A program made the translations under genes and the position numbers. Positions 23,777 to 30,311 of a DNA stretch of 30,311 nt are shown piece after piece (the stretch's first letter is position 1; every line of letters begins with the position of its first letter). A model generated the notes under the pieces. It made no database searches and was not told the DNA's origin. It saw nothing but the letters and a program-made list of their open reading frames with translations. Source of the DNA: Prevotella sp. UBA4217 (GTDB taxonomy: Bacteria > Bacteroidota > Bacteroidia > Bacteroidales > Bacteroidaceae); the NCBI GenBank assembly GCA_002379425.1, contig DFTH01000015.1:1-30311 (forward strand), read 5' to 3'.

Positions 23777-24586
23777 TTACCCTTTTACCCTTACCTTATA
23801 GTCCGTTATCATATCGAGCAGGGTAATGGCCGACTCCTCCATCTGAGCCGTCAGCCGCTCGATCTTCGAGAGGATATAACTATAGAAGAGTTGCAGGATC
23901 AGGGCCACTACGATACCGAAGATGGTGGTGATCAGCGCCACTTTCATACCCTGCGCCACGATCGTCGGTCCGATATCGCCGGCCTGCTGTATCTGGTCGA
24001 AGGCCATCACCATGCCGATGACCGTGCCCAGGAATCCCAGCGAGGGTGCCATGGCGATGAAGAGTTTGATCCACGAACAGCCCTTCTCCAGATTGGCAGC
24101 CTGCAGACCGCCATAGTTCGTAATGCTCCGTTCGATGGCATCAATGGACTGGTTGATATGAAGCAGTCCCTGATAACAGACGGAGGCCACAGGACCGCGG
24201 GTGTTCCGGCAGAGTTGCTTCGCACCCTCCACATCGTCCTTCTGCAGATGAGCCTCGATGTCCTCCATCAGTTTGTACGACTTGATTTCCGAGAGCGTCA
24301 GGTAGATGATGCGCTCGATGCAGAAGGCCAGGCCCAGCACCAGTGCCAGTGCTACCAGCGACATAAAGCCTACGTTGCCGTCGATAAACTTGGTCTTCAG
24401 TTGTTTATGGATACCGCCCTCCGCCTCGTCAGCGTCAGCGTCCGCATCATCAGCCAGCAATGCCTCCGTTGCCAATGAGTCTGCCACTGCCAGAGAGTCT
24501 GCCACTGCCAGCGAGTCACTGGCAGCCACGGCTGGGGAAAAGCCCAGCAAACAAACCAGTGAGAATAGAATCAACAGTCTTTTCAT
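23777..24586 (-). CDS. exbB: ExbB/TolQ/MotA-type proton channel protein (269 aa)
   Basis: A cleavable-looking N-terminus (to about AVAA, 19-22) is followed by an exported acidic repeat: DSLAVA twice, DSLATE, then a DADADADE run. Membrane helices lie at about 72-92, 173-198 and 215-240. The signature APSLGFLGTVIGMVMAF (180-196) and the helix before SKIERLTAQMEESA identify the MotA/TolQ/ExbB proton channel family. It works with the two ExbD proteins downstream, using the proton gradient for TonB- or Tol-type work. The repeat is encoded by an 18-bp tandem DNA repeat at 24477-24512. It is the first gene of the operon, with a strong promoter adjoining the ATG. Confidence 0.92.
   Translation of the reverse strand: MKRLLILFSLVCLLGFSPAVAASDSLAVADSLAVADSLATEALLADDADADADEAEGGIHKQLKTKFIDGNVGFMSLVALALVLGLAFCIERIIYLTLSEIKSYKLMEDIEAHLQKDDVEGAKQLCRNTRGPVASVCYQGLLHINQSIDAIERSITNYGGLQAANLEKGCSWIKLFIAMAPSLGFLGTVIGMVMAFDQIQQAGDIGPTIVAQGMKVALITTIFGIVVALILQLFYSYILSKIERLTAQMEESAITLLDMITDYKVRVKG
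24477..24512. repeat. 18-bp tandem repeat inside exbB
   Basis: GAGTCTGCCACTGCCAG plus one base occurs twice head to tail (24477-24494 and 24495-24512) with a partial third copy after it. It encodes six-residue repeats SLAVAD in the exported N-terminal part of the ExbB-like protein. Whole-unit gain or loss would keep frame. Confidence 0.85.
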
Positions 24587-24589
24587 GTT

Positions 24590-24622
24590 GCAAAAGTACG
24601 CAATATTTCCAATACCACCAAA
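24590..24622 (-). promoter_or_regulatory. Strong Bacteroidetes promoter of the ExbB/ExbD/Lrp operon
   Basis: Minus-strand TTTG at 24622-24619, a 20-nt spacer, then TACTTTTG at 24598-24591 match the Bacteroidetes -33 TTTG and -7 TAnnTTTG elements closely. The ATG at 24586-24584 begins only 5 nt after the -7 element, so the transcript is expected to start at or next to the start codon. Confidence 0.8.
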
Positions 24623-24673
24623 CTTTTCCCTAAAATTCTAATCACAAAGCGAAAATCCTTGGTCAATGCTGAC

Positions 24674-25213
24674 ATGGAGAAAGAGAACAAACGTCTGAAA
24701 GAGGAACTGCCAAAGCAAAAAGCGGCCCTACAACGGAAATATCAGCATGTTCTGGAAGCAGAACGAAACAAACAGAGCCAACAACTCGCAGAAAAGGATA
24801 AGAAAATCGAAGAACTTCAAGCCAAGTATAAGGGTGAGGAATTTCGACATCAACAGGATAATCAAGAGAAAGACAGAATAATCAGACAAAAAGATGGCAT
24901 CATCAATGATTATCGCGAACGGATTGGTCATTATCTGTCAACCCTCTCAGAACTGCTACGAACTGCTGTTAAGGCAGTTCTCGATTATGTTCAGGACGGC
25001 TATCGTAGTTTCAACTATCGCCAGGAGTGCGATGTCAAACGCTACATGAATAGTCTGTCTGACAAGGAGGAAGCAGCAGACACTGTGCTTAACGCCTCAC
25101 TTCCCTTCTTGAAATCTGATGAGTGTGAGAAGGTTAAAGGACAACTCTCCTATATTGTTCAGGACATGAAAGAAGAACGTCAGCAAAGTCGAAGTCGTGG
25201 ATTTCATATGTAG
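24674..25213 (+). CDS. Coiled-coil protein, possible C-terminal remnant of a mobilization protein
   Basis: The only plausible plus-strand gene. From ATG 24674 it encodes 179 residues; the frame is open upstream without a clear start or ribosome site, with a TTG at 24659, so the 5' end may be missing. Residues up to about 85 are a Lys/Glu/Gln-rich coiled coil. A folded C-terminal part follows (about 88-160: VKAVLDYVQDGYRSFNY). Such a layout resembles the C-terminal end of Bacteroides Mob/Pre plasmid-mobilization proteins, but no relaxase motifs are present, so this is a guess. Base composition is A-rich, unlike the neighbouring ExbB gene. Confidence 0.55.
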   Translation: MEKENKRLKEELPKQKAALQRKYQHVLEAERNKQSQQLAEKDKKIEELQAKYKGEEFRHQQDNQEKDRIIRQKDGIINDYRERIGHYLSTLSELLRTAVKAVLDYVQDGYRSFNYRQECDVKRYMNSLSDKEEAADTVLNASLPFLKSDECEKVKGQLSYIVQDMKEERQQSRSRGFHM

Positions 25214-25228
25214 GGCTCTGCACAAAAA

Positions 25229-25261
25229 CGAGTCAGTCGCTAATAATCAACGGCTGGCTCG
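25229..25261 (+). terminator. Hairpin after the plus-strand coiled-coil gene
   Basis: Arms 25229-25239 and 25251-25261 pair over 11 bp, with two G-U pairs possible only in plus-strand RNA, around an 11-nt loop; 25228 and 25262 can add one more pair. The hairpin starts 16 nt after the stop codon at 25211-25213. A T-run follows only at 25276-25280, so termination is likely but weak. The strand bias of the G-U pairs supports a plus-strand transcript. Confidence 0.55.
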
Positions 25262-25284
25262 TAATATGGAATTGCTTTTTCACT

Positions 25285-25704
25285 TCACTTTACTTTTTTG
25301 AACCTTGATATTTCCTCATTAGTACCAGGCTTGTTCCAAATCATCTGCGTGCTGGTGAGGCTGCGGATGTCGCAATCCACGGTGAGGGCTTCTGAGGTGT
25401 CATCGGGCTTGGGAGAAATCAGCAGATGCCCAGCATTGGTGACGGTGTAGATACGATAAACGGTGGTGTCGCCTGCTGCCCAGTCGGAGGTGAATATATC
25501 AACGGTGCCGTTATTGGCAGACTGCGGACGGAATGTGTACTGCACCGTGCCAGCGTCGGCCACGCCTTCGTCATACACCTTTTGCCATGTGCCACCAAGC
25601 TCTGCTGCTTCGTAGACATTGCTGTCATCGTCGCTGCTGCAAGAGACGAGGGAGAAAGCAGCAAGCATCGCAAAGGTGAGTCTCCAGAGTTTCGCTGTTT
25701 TCAT
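25285..25704 (-). CDS. Lipocalin-like surface lipoprotein (139 aa)
   Basis: The start is ATG 25704 (MKTAKLWRLTF), preceded by an A-rich tract; the open frame beyond it is antisense of the next gene. Cys22 lies in lipobox SLVSC, and CSSDDDS follows, matching the Bacteroidetes lipoprotein export signal (acidic residues just after the cysteine), so surface exposure is likely. The rest (GGTWQKVYDEG, VQYTFRPQS, YRIYTVTNAGHLLIS, SRFKKVK) is a small beta-barrel of the lipocalin-like type common in Bacteroidales. Lies 25 bp after the upstream barrel gene. The lipobox DNA is nearly the same as in the gene at 29453-30145. Confidence 0.82.
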   Translation of the reverse strand: MKTAKLWRLTFAMLAAFSLVSCSSDDDSNVYEAAELGGTWQKVYDEGVADAGTVQYTFRPQSANNGTVDIFTSDWAAGDTTVYRIYTVTNAGHLLISPKPDDTSEALTVDCDIRSLTSTQMIWNKPGTNEEISRFKKVK

Positions 25705-25729
25705 TTTTTTTTTGATATTGATTTCGTTA

Positions 25730-26590
25730 TTATTTCTTTTTCGGGTGTTGTTGTGGCTGTGGTTGCGGTCTGAAGCGCATGGGATTGTCACGGTCGCCCC
25801 AAACCGCGGCTTTGAGGAGTTCACCAAGCGGCAGGGCAATTTCCACCTTGTTGCGCTTACCCACACGGAAGTATGGGGTGACAATGGGTGAGGTAGTCCA
25901 CTGGCCCGACATGGGATTGATGTAGCGACGTACACCAATATTCGAGCCAAAGCGGTCGCTGAAGCGAATGTCGGCATAGACTCCGTAGACCGTGGTGCTG
26001 ACGTAGGGGCTGAAGGCAGGGCCTACGATGGGATTATTCGCGTAGTATTGGCCGTAGGCATGGAGCGTCACAGCCTCGCTGACGGTGTAATCCACAGAAC
26101 CACCAAAGCCATATTGAGTGTAGAGTGTGCTTTGCATCGGCATCCAGTATTTGTTGGCTGTTGCCGAGGCTGACAGTTGCAAGCGTCTGAAATTCTGATG
26201 CAGCGAGAGTGAACTAGTCTGAAAGTCCATCAGCCCAGGCATCTGATTTGTTGCGCCGCTGATACTAAGATGTCCTCTACGCCATAGGTTAAATGAGTTT
26301 ACGCCCATTGGTGTATGTTGTCGAGTAAGCACTATGCCATGCGTCGCTTTGTCTTTATAGGTATTCAGGTAAGAAAGTCCGGAACTTTCCGTAGGTGTCG
26401 GCAGTAAGTTCGGCTTCATTGCATCAATGGCATACTTCGCCGAGTCTATCATCAGGTGGTTGACAAATCCCATAGTCTGTAGGGCAGCATCATTCCCCGA
26501 CAAGATACCCTTGTCATCCTGCTCTGTCTGCGCATTGGCTTGTAATGCACAGACCATGAGCACTAAGAATAACACCTCACGTCTTTTCAC
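25730..26590 (-). CDS. Probable outer-membrane beta-barrel protein (286 aa)
   Basis: The best start is GTG 26590, giving signal peptide MKRREVLFLVLMVCALQANAQ. An N-terminal part (to about 95) has few hydrophobic segments. After that come alternating aromatic strands (LSLHQNFRRLQLSASATANKY, GGSVDYTVSEAVTLHAYGQY, TTVYGVYADIRFSDRFG, VTPYFRVGKRNKVEIALP) typical of an outer-membrane barrel. It ends in a Pro/Gln/Lys-rich tail. Family not named. The gene overlaps the 75-residue gene by 14 nt, a coupled arrangement that supports the GTG start. Confidence 0.8.
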   Translation of the reverse strand: MKRREVLFLVLMVCALQANAQTEQDDKGILSGNDAALQTMGFVNHLMIDSAKYAIDAMKPNLLPTPTESSGLSYLNTYKDKATHGIVLTRQHTPMGVNSFNLWRRGHLSISGATNQMPGLMDFQTSSLSLHQNFRRLQLSASATANKYWMPMQSTLYTQYGFGGSVDYTVSEAVTLHAYGQYYANNPIVGPAFSPYVSTTVYGVYADIRFSDRFGSNIGVRRYINPMSGQWTTSPIVTPYFRVGKRNKVEIALPLGELLKAAVWGDRDNPMRFRPQPQPQQHPKKK

Positions 26591-26804
26591 TCTTATTCTT
26601 TTTTATGTAACGGATAAGAGGGAAAAGTATTGCAAATGTTATGGCATAAATGACAAGTTTCATCCAATTCTGAATGTCACCACTCAACATCCACACTGCT
26701 ATGCATATAATCAAACAGATAAATGCAAAGAGTACAAAATTTAATATCGTTCCCCAGTGTTTCATCAATGTCATTTCTAATATTACTAACCTATGTCTTC
26801 CCAT
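26577..26804 (-). CDS. Small two-helix membrane protein (75 aa or shorter)
   Basis: Two hydrophobic helices (about 20-40 and 47-64) and a basic tail (RYIKKNKSEKT). ATG 26804 gives 75 residues; ATG 26774 or ATG 26765 (MKHWG) would give 65 or 62 and may be the real start. No family recognised. Its stop overlaps the GTG of the barrel gene by 14 nt. The 33 nt between it and the stop of the gene at 26838 hold nothing notable. Confidence 0.65.
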   Translation of the reverse strand: MGRHRLVILEMTLMKHWGTILNFVLFAFICLIICIAVWMLSGDIQNWMKLVIYAITFAILFPLIRYIKKNKSEKT

Positions 26805-26837
26805 CTCATCTCCATATCCTGCAATTAAAACTTATGC

Positions 26838-27914
26838 CTAATGAACGGACGAACTCTGCCACTTGATTTGAAAGTCATATAGTTGTGGTAATCCATCAGA
26901 TAAGTTAACTGTAGATTTCACATGAAAGACCATTTGCTGCTCGTCAAGCAAGTAGCCTATCTGCTCTTTAATCTCGTCAGATTCTATGCTTAATAGCAAG
27001 TTGTACGGTTCGAAACCAAAGAAACCAGTAGAGAAGAGCGGCATGAGGTCGAATAAGATGTCTCTGGGGTCGCTGCCTGGCATTGTGCCAACCAATTCAG
27101 AATAGCAATAGTTCCATATCATCGTCTTCTTTTGCTGTGGAATGGTGCAGGTTCGTCTCGTGATGTTCCCGTCCTGCCATTCCAGCGTGTATAGTTCCGT
27201 GTACCAAGGCGTTTCATTTATTTTGTCCTGATAAATATAATTGAAGTTGTCGTTCCTTATGGAGATGAGTTGGCCCTGCTCGTTGTAGTGGAATTTGAAA
27301 AAGAATCGGTTCGCTTGCACATGTCTTGATGACGGTCTATGGCCAGCCAAGCTGTCTACCCTTCCATTGGCAAGAAAGAGAGTGTCGTAATGGCAGAAAT
27401 CGCGTGTATAGTTGGAATCGTGCTCACCGTTTGGTAGTTGGGCGAACTCCCGGAACGTGACGTAGATGCAATCATTGTCGTAGAGGTAATCGGCTTGCTG
27501 CTTCACAAGGAACGACCCGGAATCAACTCGTTCTGCAAAGGCGACCCTTCCCTCTGAGTCGTAGGAAAATGCGAGGTGCTCGTTACCGCCGTCCATTGAG
27601 AGTAGTTTTCCTGTATTGAGGTACGTGTGAGGATGGTCAGGGGTCACAGTGATTTCGTCATTGTTGGAACAGGCAGCCAGCAGTGACATTGCGAAGATAA
27701 TGACAAGAGAATATTTTATCGTTTCTTTTTTAATTAAAAACGCGTGTTGCACAACATTTATTATTTCAAAGGTCATTTGTAGACACTTCATTTTAGCCTT
27801 TTTATAACCACCACATTTCTTATGTCTTCGGTACTCCTTCACGCTTTCAAGTTGTGCCGATGCAGTAATTGGAAATACAAGGGCTAGTAGGAAGGTGATG
27901 ATGGTTTTCTTCAT
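26838..27914 (-). CDS. Lipoprotein with two successive signal peptides (358 aa)
   Basis: From ATG 27914 the product begins with a normal signal peptide (MKKTIITFLLALVFPITASAQ), then a short basic stretch. A second full lipoprotein signal follows: IKKETIKYSLVIIFAMSLLAAC at 61-82, with Cys82 and then SNNDE. The Ile at 61 (codon ATT at 27734-27732) is exactly where the Met of the lipoprotein would be expected, so this looks like a lost start codon or a non-ATG start, with the upstream piece being the remnant of another gene. The mature part is beta-rich (FSYDSEGRVAFAER, QLISIRNDNFNYIYQ), resembling YD-type domains of Bacteroidales surface lipoproteins. Overall family uncertain. Confidence 0.75.
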   Translation of the reverse strand: MKKTIITFLLALVFPITASAQLESVKEYRRHKKCGGYKKAKMKCLQMTFEIINVVQHAFLIKKETIKYSLVIIFAMSLLAACSNNDEITVTPDHPHTYLNTGKLLSMDGGNEHLAFSYDSEGRVAFAERVDSGSFLVKQQADYLYDNDCIYVTFREFAQLPNGEHDSNYTRDFCHYDTLFLANGRVDSLAGHRPSSRHVQANRFFFKFHYNEQGQLISIRNDNFNYIYQDKINETPWYTELYTLEWQDGNITRRTCTIPQQKKTMIWNYCYSELVGTMPGSDPRDILFDLMPLFSTGFFGFEPYNLLLSIESDEIKEQIGYLLDEQQMVFHVKSTVNLSDGLPQLYDFQIKWQSSSVH

Positions 27915-27931
27915 ATCTTGGCTATTCCTTG

Positions 27932-28567
27932 TTATAGCTCAAATCTGTACCCAACGGTCAACTGAACGACCCTGTTGTGAATCTTGACTGCATCAATTTT
28001 TGTAGCGTTCGTCAGGCCGAGGTTATAGCGGGCATCTATCCGTATGGCACCTATCGTGTACGACAGGCCAATAGGGATGCTGAGGTCAAAGGTCTTGAAC
28101 CAGGTGTCATCGCTCGATGTCACAGTCCAGTTGCCATGTTCATCAAGCATTTCCTCATGGATGTGCTTCTTCAGTGCAAAGCCTGGCTGTAAGCCCAAGT
28201 GAAAGGCAAAGTCGGGAGTGATGTAGAAGTTTGCCGTCAAGGGGATATTAAGGTAATGCAGCGTGGATGAAGAGTTATGGAATTGTGAATTGTCTTTCAT
28301 CTTCGTTCCCTGGTTGGAATAAAGGAGTCCACCCGACAGGCTGAACCTTTCGCGCAGCTGATACTCTAATTCTGCACCAGCCACAAGCCCAGCCTTGCTG
28401 GTGTATTCCATTTTCTCCCCGTCAATGCCGACATAGATGTCCGGATCTGTCAACTTGGCGATGTTGATACCAACTTTTGGCGTCAGTGTCCAACTACCTA
28501 CTTCTCGTTGTGCATTGCCAATCAACGGCATTGCAAGCATTGCTAATATGATAACGTTTCTCTTCAT
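27932..28567 (-). CDS. PorT-like outer-membrane beta-barrel protein (211 aa)
   Basis: Signal peptide to about residue 19 (MLAMPLIGNAQ). The mature part has alternating strands with glycine turns: WTLTPKVGINIAKL, KAGLVAGAELEYQL, FSLSGGLLYSNQGTKM, LHYLNIPLTANFYI, FAFHLGLQPGFALKK. It ends in VVQLTVGYRFEL with a terminal hydrophobic residue. These fit the small outer-membrane beta-barrel (PorT/OmpX-like) family of Bacteroidetes. It ends 17 bp before the double-signal lipoprotein gene. Confidence 0.86.
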   Translation of the reverse strand: MKRNVIILAMLAMPLIGNAQREVGSWTLTPKVGINIAKLTDPDIYVGIDGEKMEYTSKAGLVAGAELEYQLRERFSLSGGLLYSNQGTKMKDNSQFHNSSSTLHYLNIPLTANFYITPDFAFHLGLQPGFALKKHIHEEMLDEHGNWTVTSSDDTWFKTFDLSIPIGLSYTIGAIRIDARYNLGLTNATKIDAVKIHNRVVQLTVGYRFEL

Positions 28568-28624
28568 TATATTTTAAGTTATATCCATAAATATAAACGG
28601 AAACCCTGCTGCTTTTATTGTACT

Positions 28625-28633
28625 GCAAGGATA
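28625..28633 (-). promoter_or_regulatory. Possible weak promoter element before the PorT-like gene
   Basis: Minus-strand TATCCTTGC differs at one base from TAnnTTTG and lies 57 nt before the ATG at 28567, in the 91-bp gap after the 265-residue lipoprotein gene. No -33 TTTG is seen at the expected spacing. Weak. Confidence 0.3.
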
Positions 28634-28658
28634 ATAGTAGCACCCCTGACCTCCCATG

Positions 28659-29456
28659 TCATCTCATTTCATATTCTGCTATGAGCATAATGTTCTTCCC
28701 GTTATGCGTGATGGGATAGAAGAAACGGTAGCGGGTGGCTGGCGTGGGGAATGCCTTGGGATTGAGTCTGCCGCTGACCGTCCTGCTTCCATTGGGCCGC
28801 ACCTCATAGCCTATGTCATTGACGATTTCGTTCCGGGGCAGTTTGCGCCAGACACCTTCGGCATCAAGAAATGCTATCTCGCAATGTTCGCCACAAGTCA
28901 GTTCATTGTTGCTGTTGTTCCTGAGTATAAAGGTGACGGCCTCGGCTGTAAGAGGGAAAACATCTTTGGTGGGACGAATACTGATGCCCAGCGTATCGCT
29001 TACACCAGTCTTTGACATTCGTATTGGAGATTCGGGCCCTACAAATTTCAGAATGGGTGCATCATAGACTTTCTGGCGGAACAGGCGACGGCGTTCTGCG
29101 GTGTTATAGATGAAGTTCACCTCTATGCCGTTAGTCACCGCACAATAACTGCTGATACAACCCGCCAGCTCTTTGCATTTGCCAAGTCGCTGTCCAATCG
29201 TGTCCATGATGTCATTCAGCTCATGCTCACTGTATTGCCTCGCAGGTTTGTTGGAAGCGGATGCCTCAGCATCATGCTCATTCCCTTCCTCCGCCAGTAG
29301 GGCTTCAGCACTGTCAAGCCTGTGTGCCGATTCCCATGCATCCTGCTTCTTTAATTCTACAGAATCACTTGCAGATGATTCCGAGGCCGACTGGTTTGAT
29401 GAGGGGCGGCACGAAACCAATGCAAGAGCAAACAGGATGAATATTACCTTTTTCAT
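28659..29456 (-). CDS. Lipoprotein with Ig-like C-terminal domain (265 aa)
   Basis: Lipobox ALVSC puts the lipidated residue at Cys16, followed by RPSSNQSAS and a long Ser/Ala/Glu linker to about 70. Residues about 75-130 hold a small domain with several Cys (CKELAGCISSYC). From about 150 an Ig-like domain is likely: SIRPTKDVFPLTAEAVTFIL, then ELTCGEHCEIAFLDAEG and KLPRNEIVNDIGYEV, closing with IMLIAEYEMR, a pattern seen in bacterial Ig-like domains. Its start overlaps the upstream stop as ATGA. Periplasm-facing or surface location uncertain. Confidence 0.8.
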   Translation of the reverse strand: MKKVIFILFALALVSCRPSSNQSASESSASDSVELKKQDAWESAHRLDSAEALLAEEGNEHDAEASASNKPARQYSEHELNDIMDTIGQRLGKCKELAGCISSYCAVTNGIEVNFIYNTAERRRLFRQKVYDAPILKFVGPESPIRMSKTGVSDTLGISIRPTKDVFPLTAEAVTFILRNNSNNELTCGEHCEIAFLDAEGVWRKLPRNEIVNDIGYEVRPNGSRTVSGRLNPKAFPTPATRYRFFYPITHNGKNIMLIAEYEMR

Positions 29457-30145
29457 GATGGGGATGCCTTGAAGATAATATGCATATAGTTTCCCTCTTC
29501 TGCTCCGAAACGCTGGATAAGATTAGAGCCGTCGTAGATGGCTTTCAGTTGCAGGGCAACGCCGGTCTTTGCCAGTGACAGGAAAGAGTTTGGCTGAGTC
29601 AGTTCATCCGCAGCGCAGATATAATTATAGTTGTTTTTGAACTCTATGCGGATATGGTGGTCGGCTCCACCATAGACCAGATGTAGCGACATAACATTTG
29701 GAGTGAAAGCCCATTTGATGTACTCATAGTCCGTATCGTAGCCGAGGTCGTAACGGGCGGTGATGGCTTGTGGAGTTGCTTCTGCAAGCGCGTCGCTCAA
29801 CTCCATGTCTGCATCCACGGCCTTTGAAATCAGCGACACGGGGAAGTCTTGAAAGAATACATGCTGCATCTTGTAGTCGGACACATCGAGTTGCACACCG
29901 CTGAACGTTTCTTGATGGGCTTCGTTATGATGCCGTCCCTCCTCGTCCGTCCATTCCTTGCAATCCTTGTCCTTATAGACTATGATATACTGTCCCGGAT
30001 ATTCACCGGAAATATTCTGCCCGTATGTTTCCTTTTGTGTGTTCGTTAGCTGCCTCTCCACATTGTCATCGCTGCTGCAAGAGGCGAGGGAGAACATGGC
30101 AACAATCATTATCAGGGAACATCTCCAAATAATCTCTACTCTCAT
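29453..30145 (-). CDS. Surface lipoprotein of unknown function (230 aa)
   Basis: The signal MRVEIIWRCSLIMIVAMFSLASC gives Cys23, followed by SSDDN, a lipoprotein export signal typical of surface-exposed Bacteroidetes lipoproteins. The mature part has YIIVYKDKDCKEW, a region with ARYDLGYDTDYEYIKWAF and LHLVYGG, and ends FGAEEGNYMHIIFKASPS. It belongs to a set of Bacteroidales-restricted lipoproteins I cannot name with certainty. The lipobox DNA resembles that of the lipoprotein at 25285-25704. Starts 5 bp after the stop of the partial gene at the edge and overlaps the next gene by 4 nt. Confidence 0.82.
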   Translation of the reverse strand: MRVEIIWRCSLIMIVAMFSLASCSSDDNVERQLTNTQKETYGQNISGEYPGQYIIVYKDKDCKEWTDEEGRHHNEAHQETFSGVQLDVSDYKMQHVFFQDFPVSLISKAVDADMELSDALAEATPQAITARYDLGYDTDYEYIKWAFTPNVMSLHLVYGGADHHIRIEFKNNYNYICAADELTQPNSFLSLAKTGVALQLKAIYDGSNLIQRFGAEEGNYMHIIFKASPS

Positions 30146-30150
30146 CTTCT

Positions 30151-30311
30151 TTACCTCTGATGTGCAGGACGCTCGAAATTGTAGATGATGTCAGGACGGT
30201 CTGCCATTTCCCATGACATGGTGCTATTGCCCAGTTTCCTGATTGTCCATGTCTGAGACTCTGGCATGCCGCCGTACATGGGTTCGTAGATGATAAGTTG
30301 TCGATTATCCT
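30151..30311 (-). CDS. C-terminal part of a lipoprotein-like protein, cut by the window edge
   Basis: The last 53 codons of a minus-strand gene, ending TAA at 30151-30153. The visible part reads YEPMYGGMPESQTWTIRKL, then STMSWEM and IIYNFERPAHQR. The W-T-I / M-S-W / I-Y-N-F strands resemble the C-terminal end of lipocalin-like Bacteroidales lipoproteins, as in the 25285-25704 gene. Operonic with the following gene (5-bp gap). The start lies outside the window. Confidence 0.65.
   Translation of the reverse strand, partial: DNRQLIIYEPMYGGMPESQTWTIRKLGNSTMSWEMADRPDIIYNFERPAHQR

Noticed and set aside
25214..25230. Possible insertion-sequence end (GGGCTCTGCACAAAA)
   Set aside because: It recalls ends of some IS elements, but no second end, target duplication or transposase fragment was found.
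25705..25977. Upstream extension of the lipocalin-like lipoprotein
   Set aside because: The extra 91 residues are antisense of the barrel gene, and the internal ATG gives a normal lipoprotein signal.

Overview
The window looks like a Bacteroidales chromosome, probably Prevotellaceae. The grounds are promoters of the TAnnTTTG type, absence of clear Shine-Dalgarno sites, many short lipoproteins including several with a C-S-S-D-D start, PorT-type outer-membrane barrels, and an ExbB-ExbD-ExbD cluster. Almost everything is encoded on the minus strand. No rRNA, tRNA, CRISPR array or complete insertion sequence was seen.

Region 1 (about 21.9 kb down to 0.27 kb, minus strand) reads as one very long operon of 17 genes with gaps from overlap to 136 bp. 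It opens with a TMEM43-family membrane protein, a VanZ-like membrane protein and a two-helix membrane protein. Thirteen exported proteins follow: three related YARHG-domain proteins, two of which also carry a right-handed beta-helix; a lipoprotein joining a nucleoside-hydrolase-like domain to a zeta-toxin-like P-loop kinase domain; two related lipoproteins with acidic Dx[DN]xDG-type loops; and several unknown secreted proteins, two of which are internally duplicated and one of which resembles XAC2610. The operon ends with a 1370-residue cytosolic AAA+ protein with a zinc ribbon and five ATPase modules, the last degenerate. Several members arose from each other by duplication. The combination is not one I recognise as a described system; it is the main candidate for something new. 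One model is a set of envelope-located binding or protective proteins with an intracellular remodelling ATPase, but no function is demonstrated by the sequence.

Three intercistronic gaps in this operon consist of 8-bp tandem repeats that start exactly 3 nt before the next start codon and contain the preceding stop codon or abut it; a weaker fourth overlaps a gene end. A separate 21-bp degenerate repeat array lies beyond the operon's 3' end.

Region 2 (22.0-24.6 kb, minus strand) is a compact operon: ExbB-like channel, small membrane protein, two ExbD-like proteins and an Lrp/AsnC regulator, with a good promoter almost touching the first start codon.

Region 3 (24.66-30.3 kb) looks accessory. 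It starts with the only plausible plus-strand gene, a coiled-coil fragment that may be the tail of a mobilization protein, followed by a hairpin. Then come minus-strand genes for lipoproteins (several with a probable surface-export signal), outer-membrane barrels and a small membrane protein, one with two successive signal peptides. The last gene runs off the right edge.
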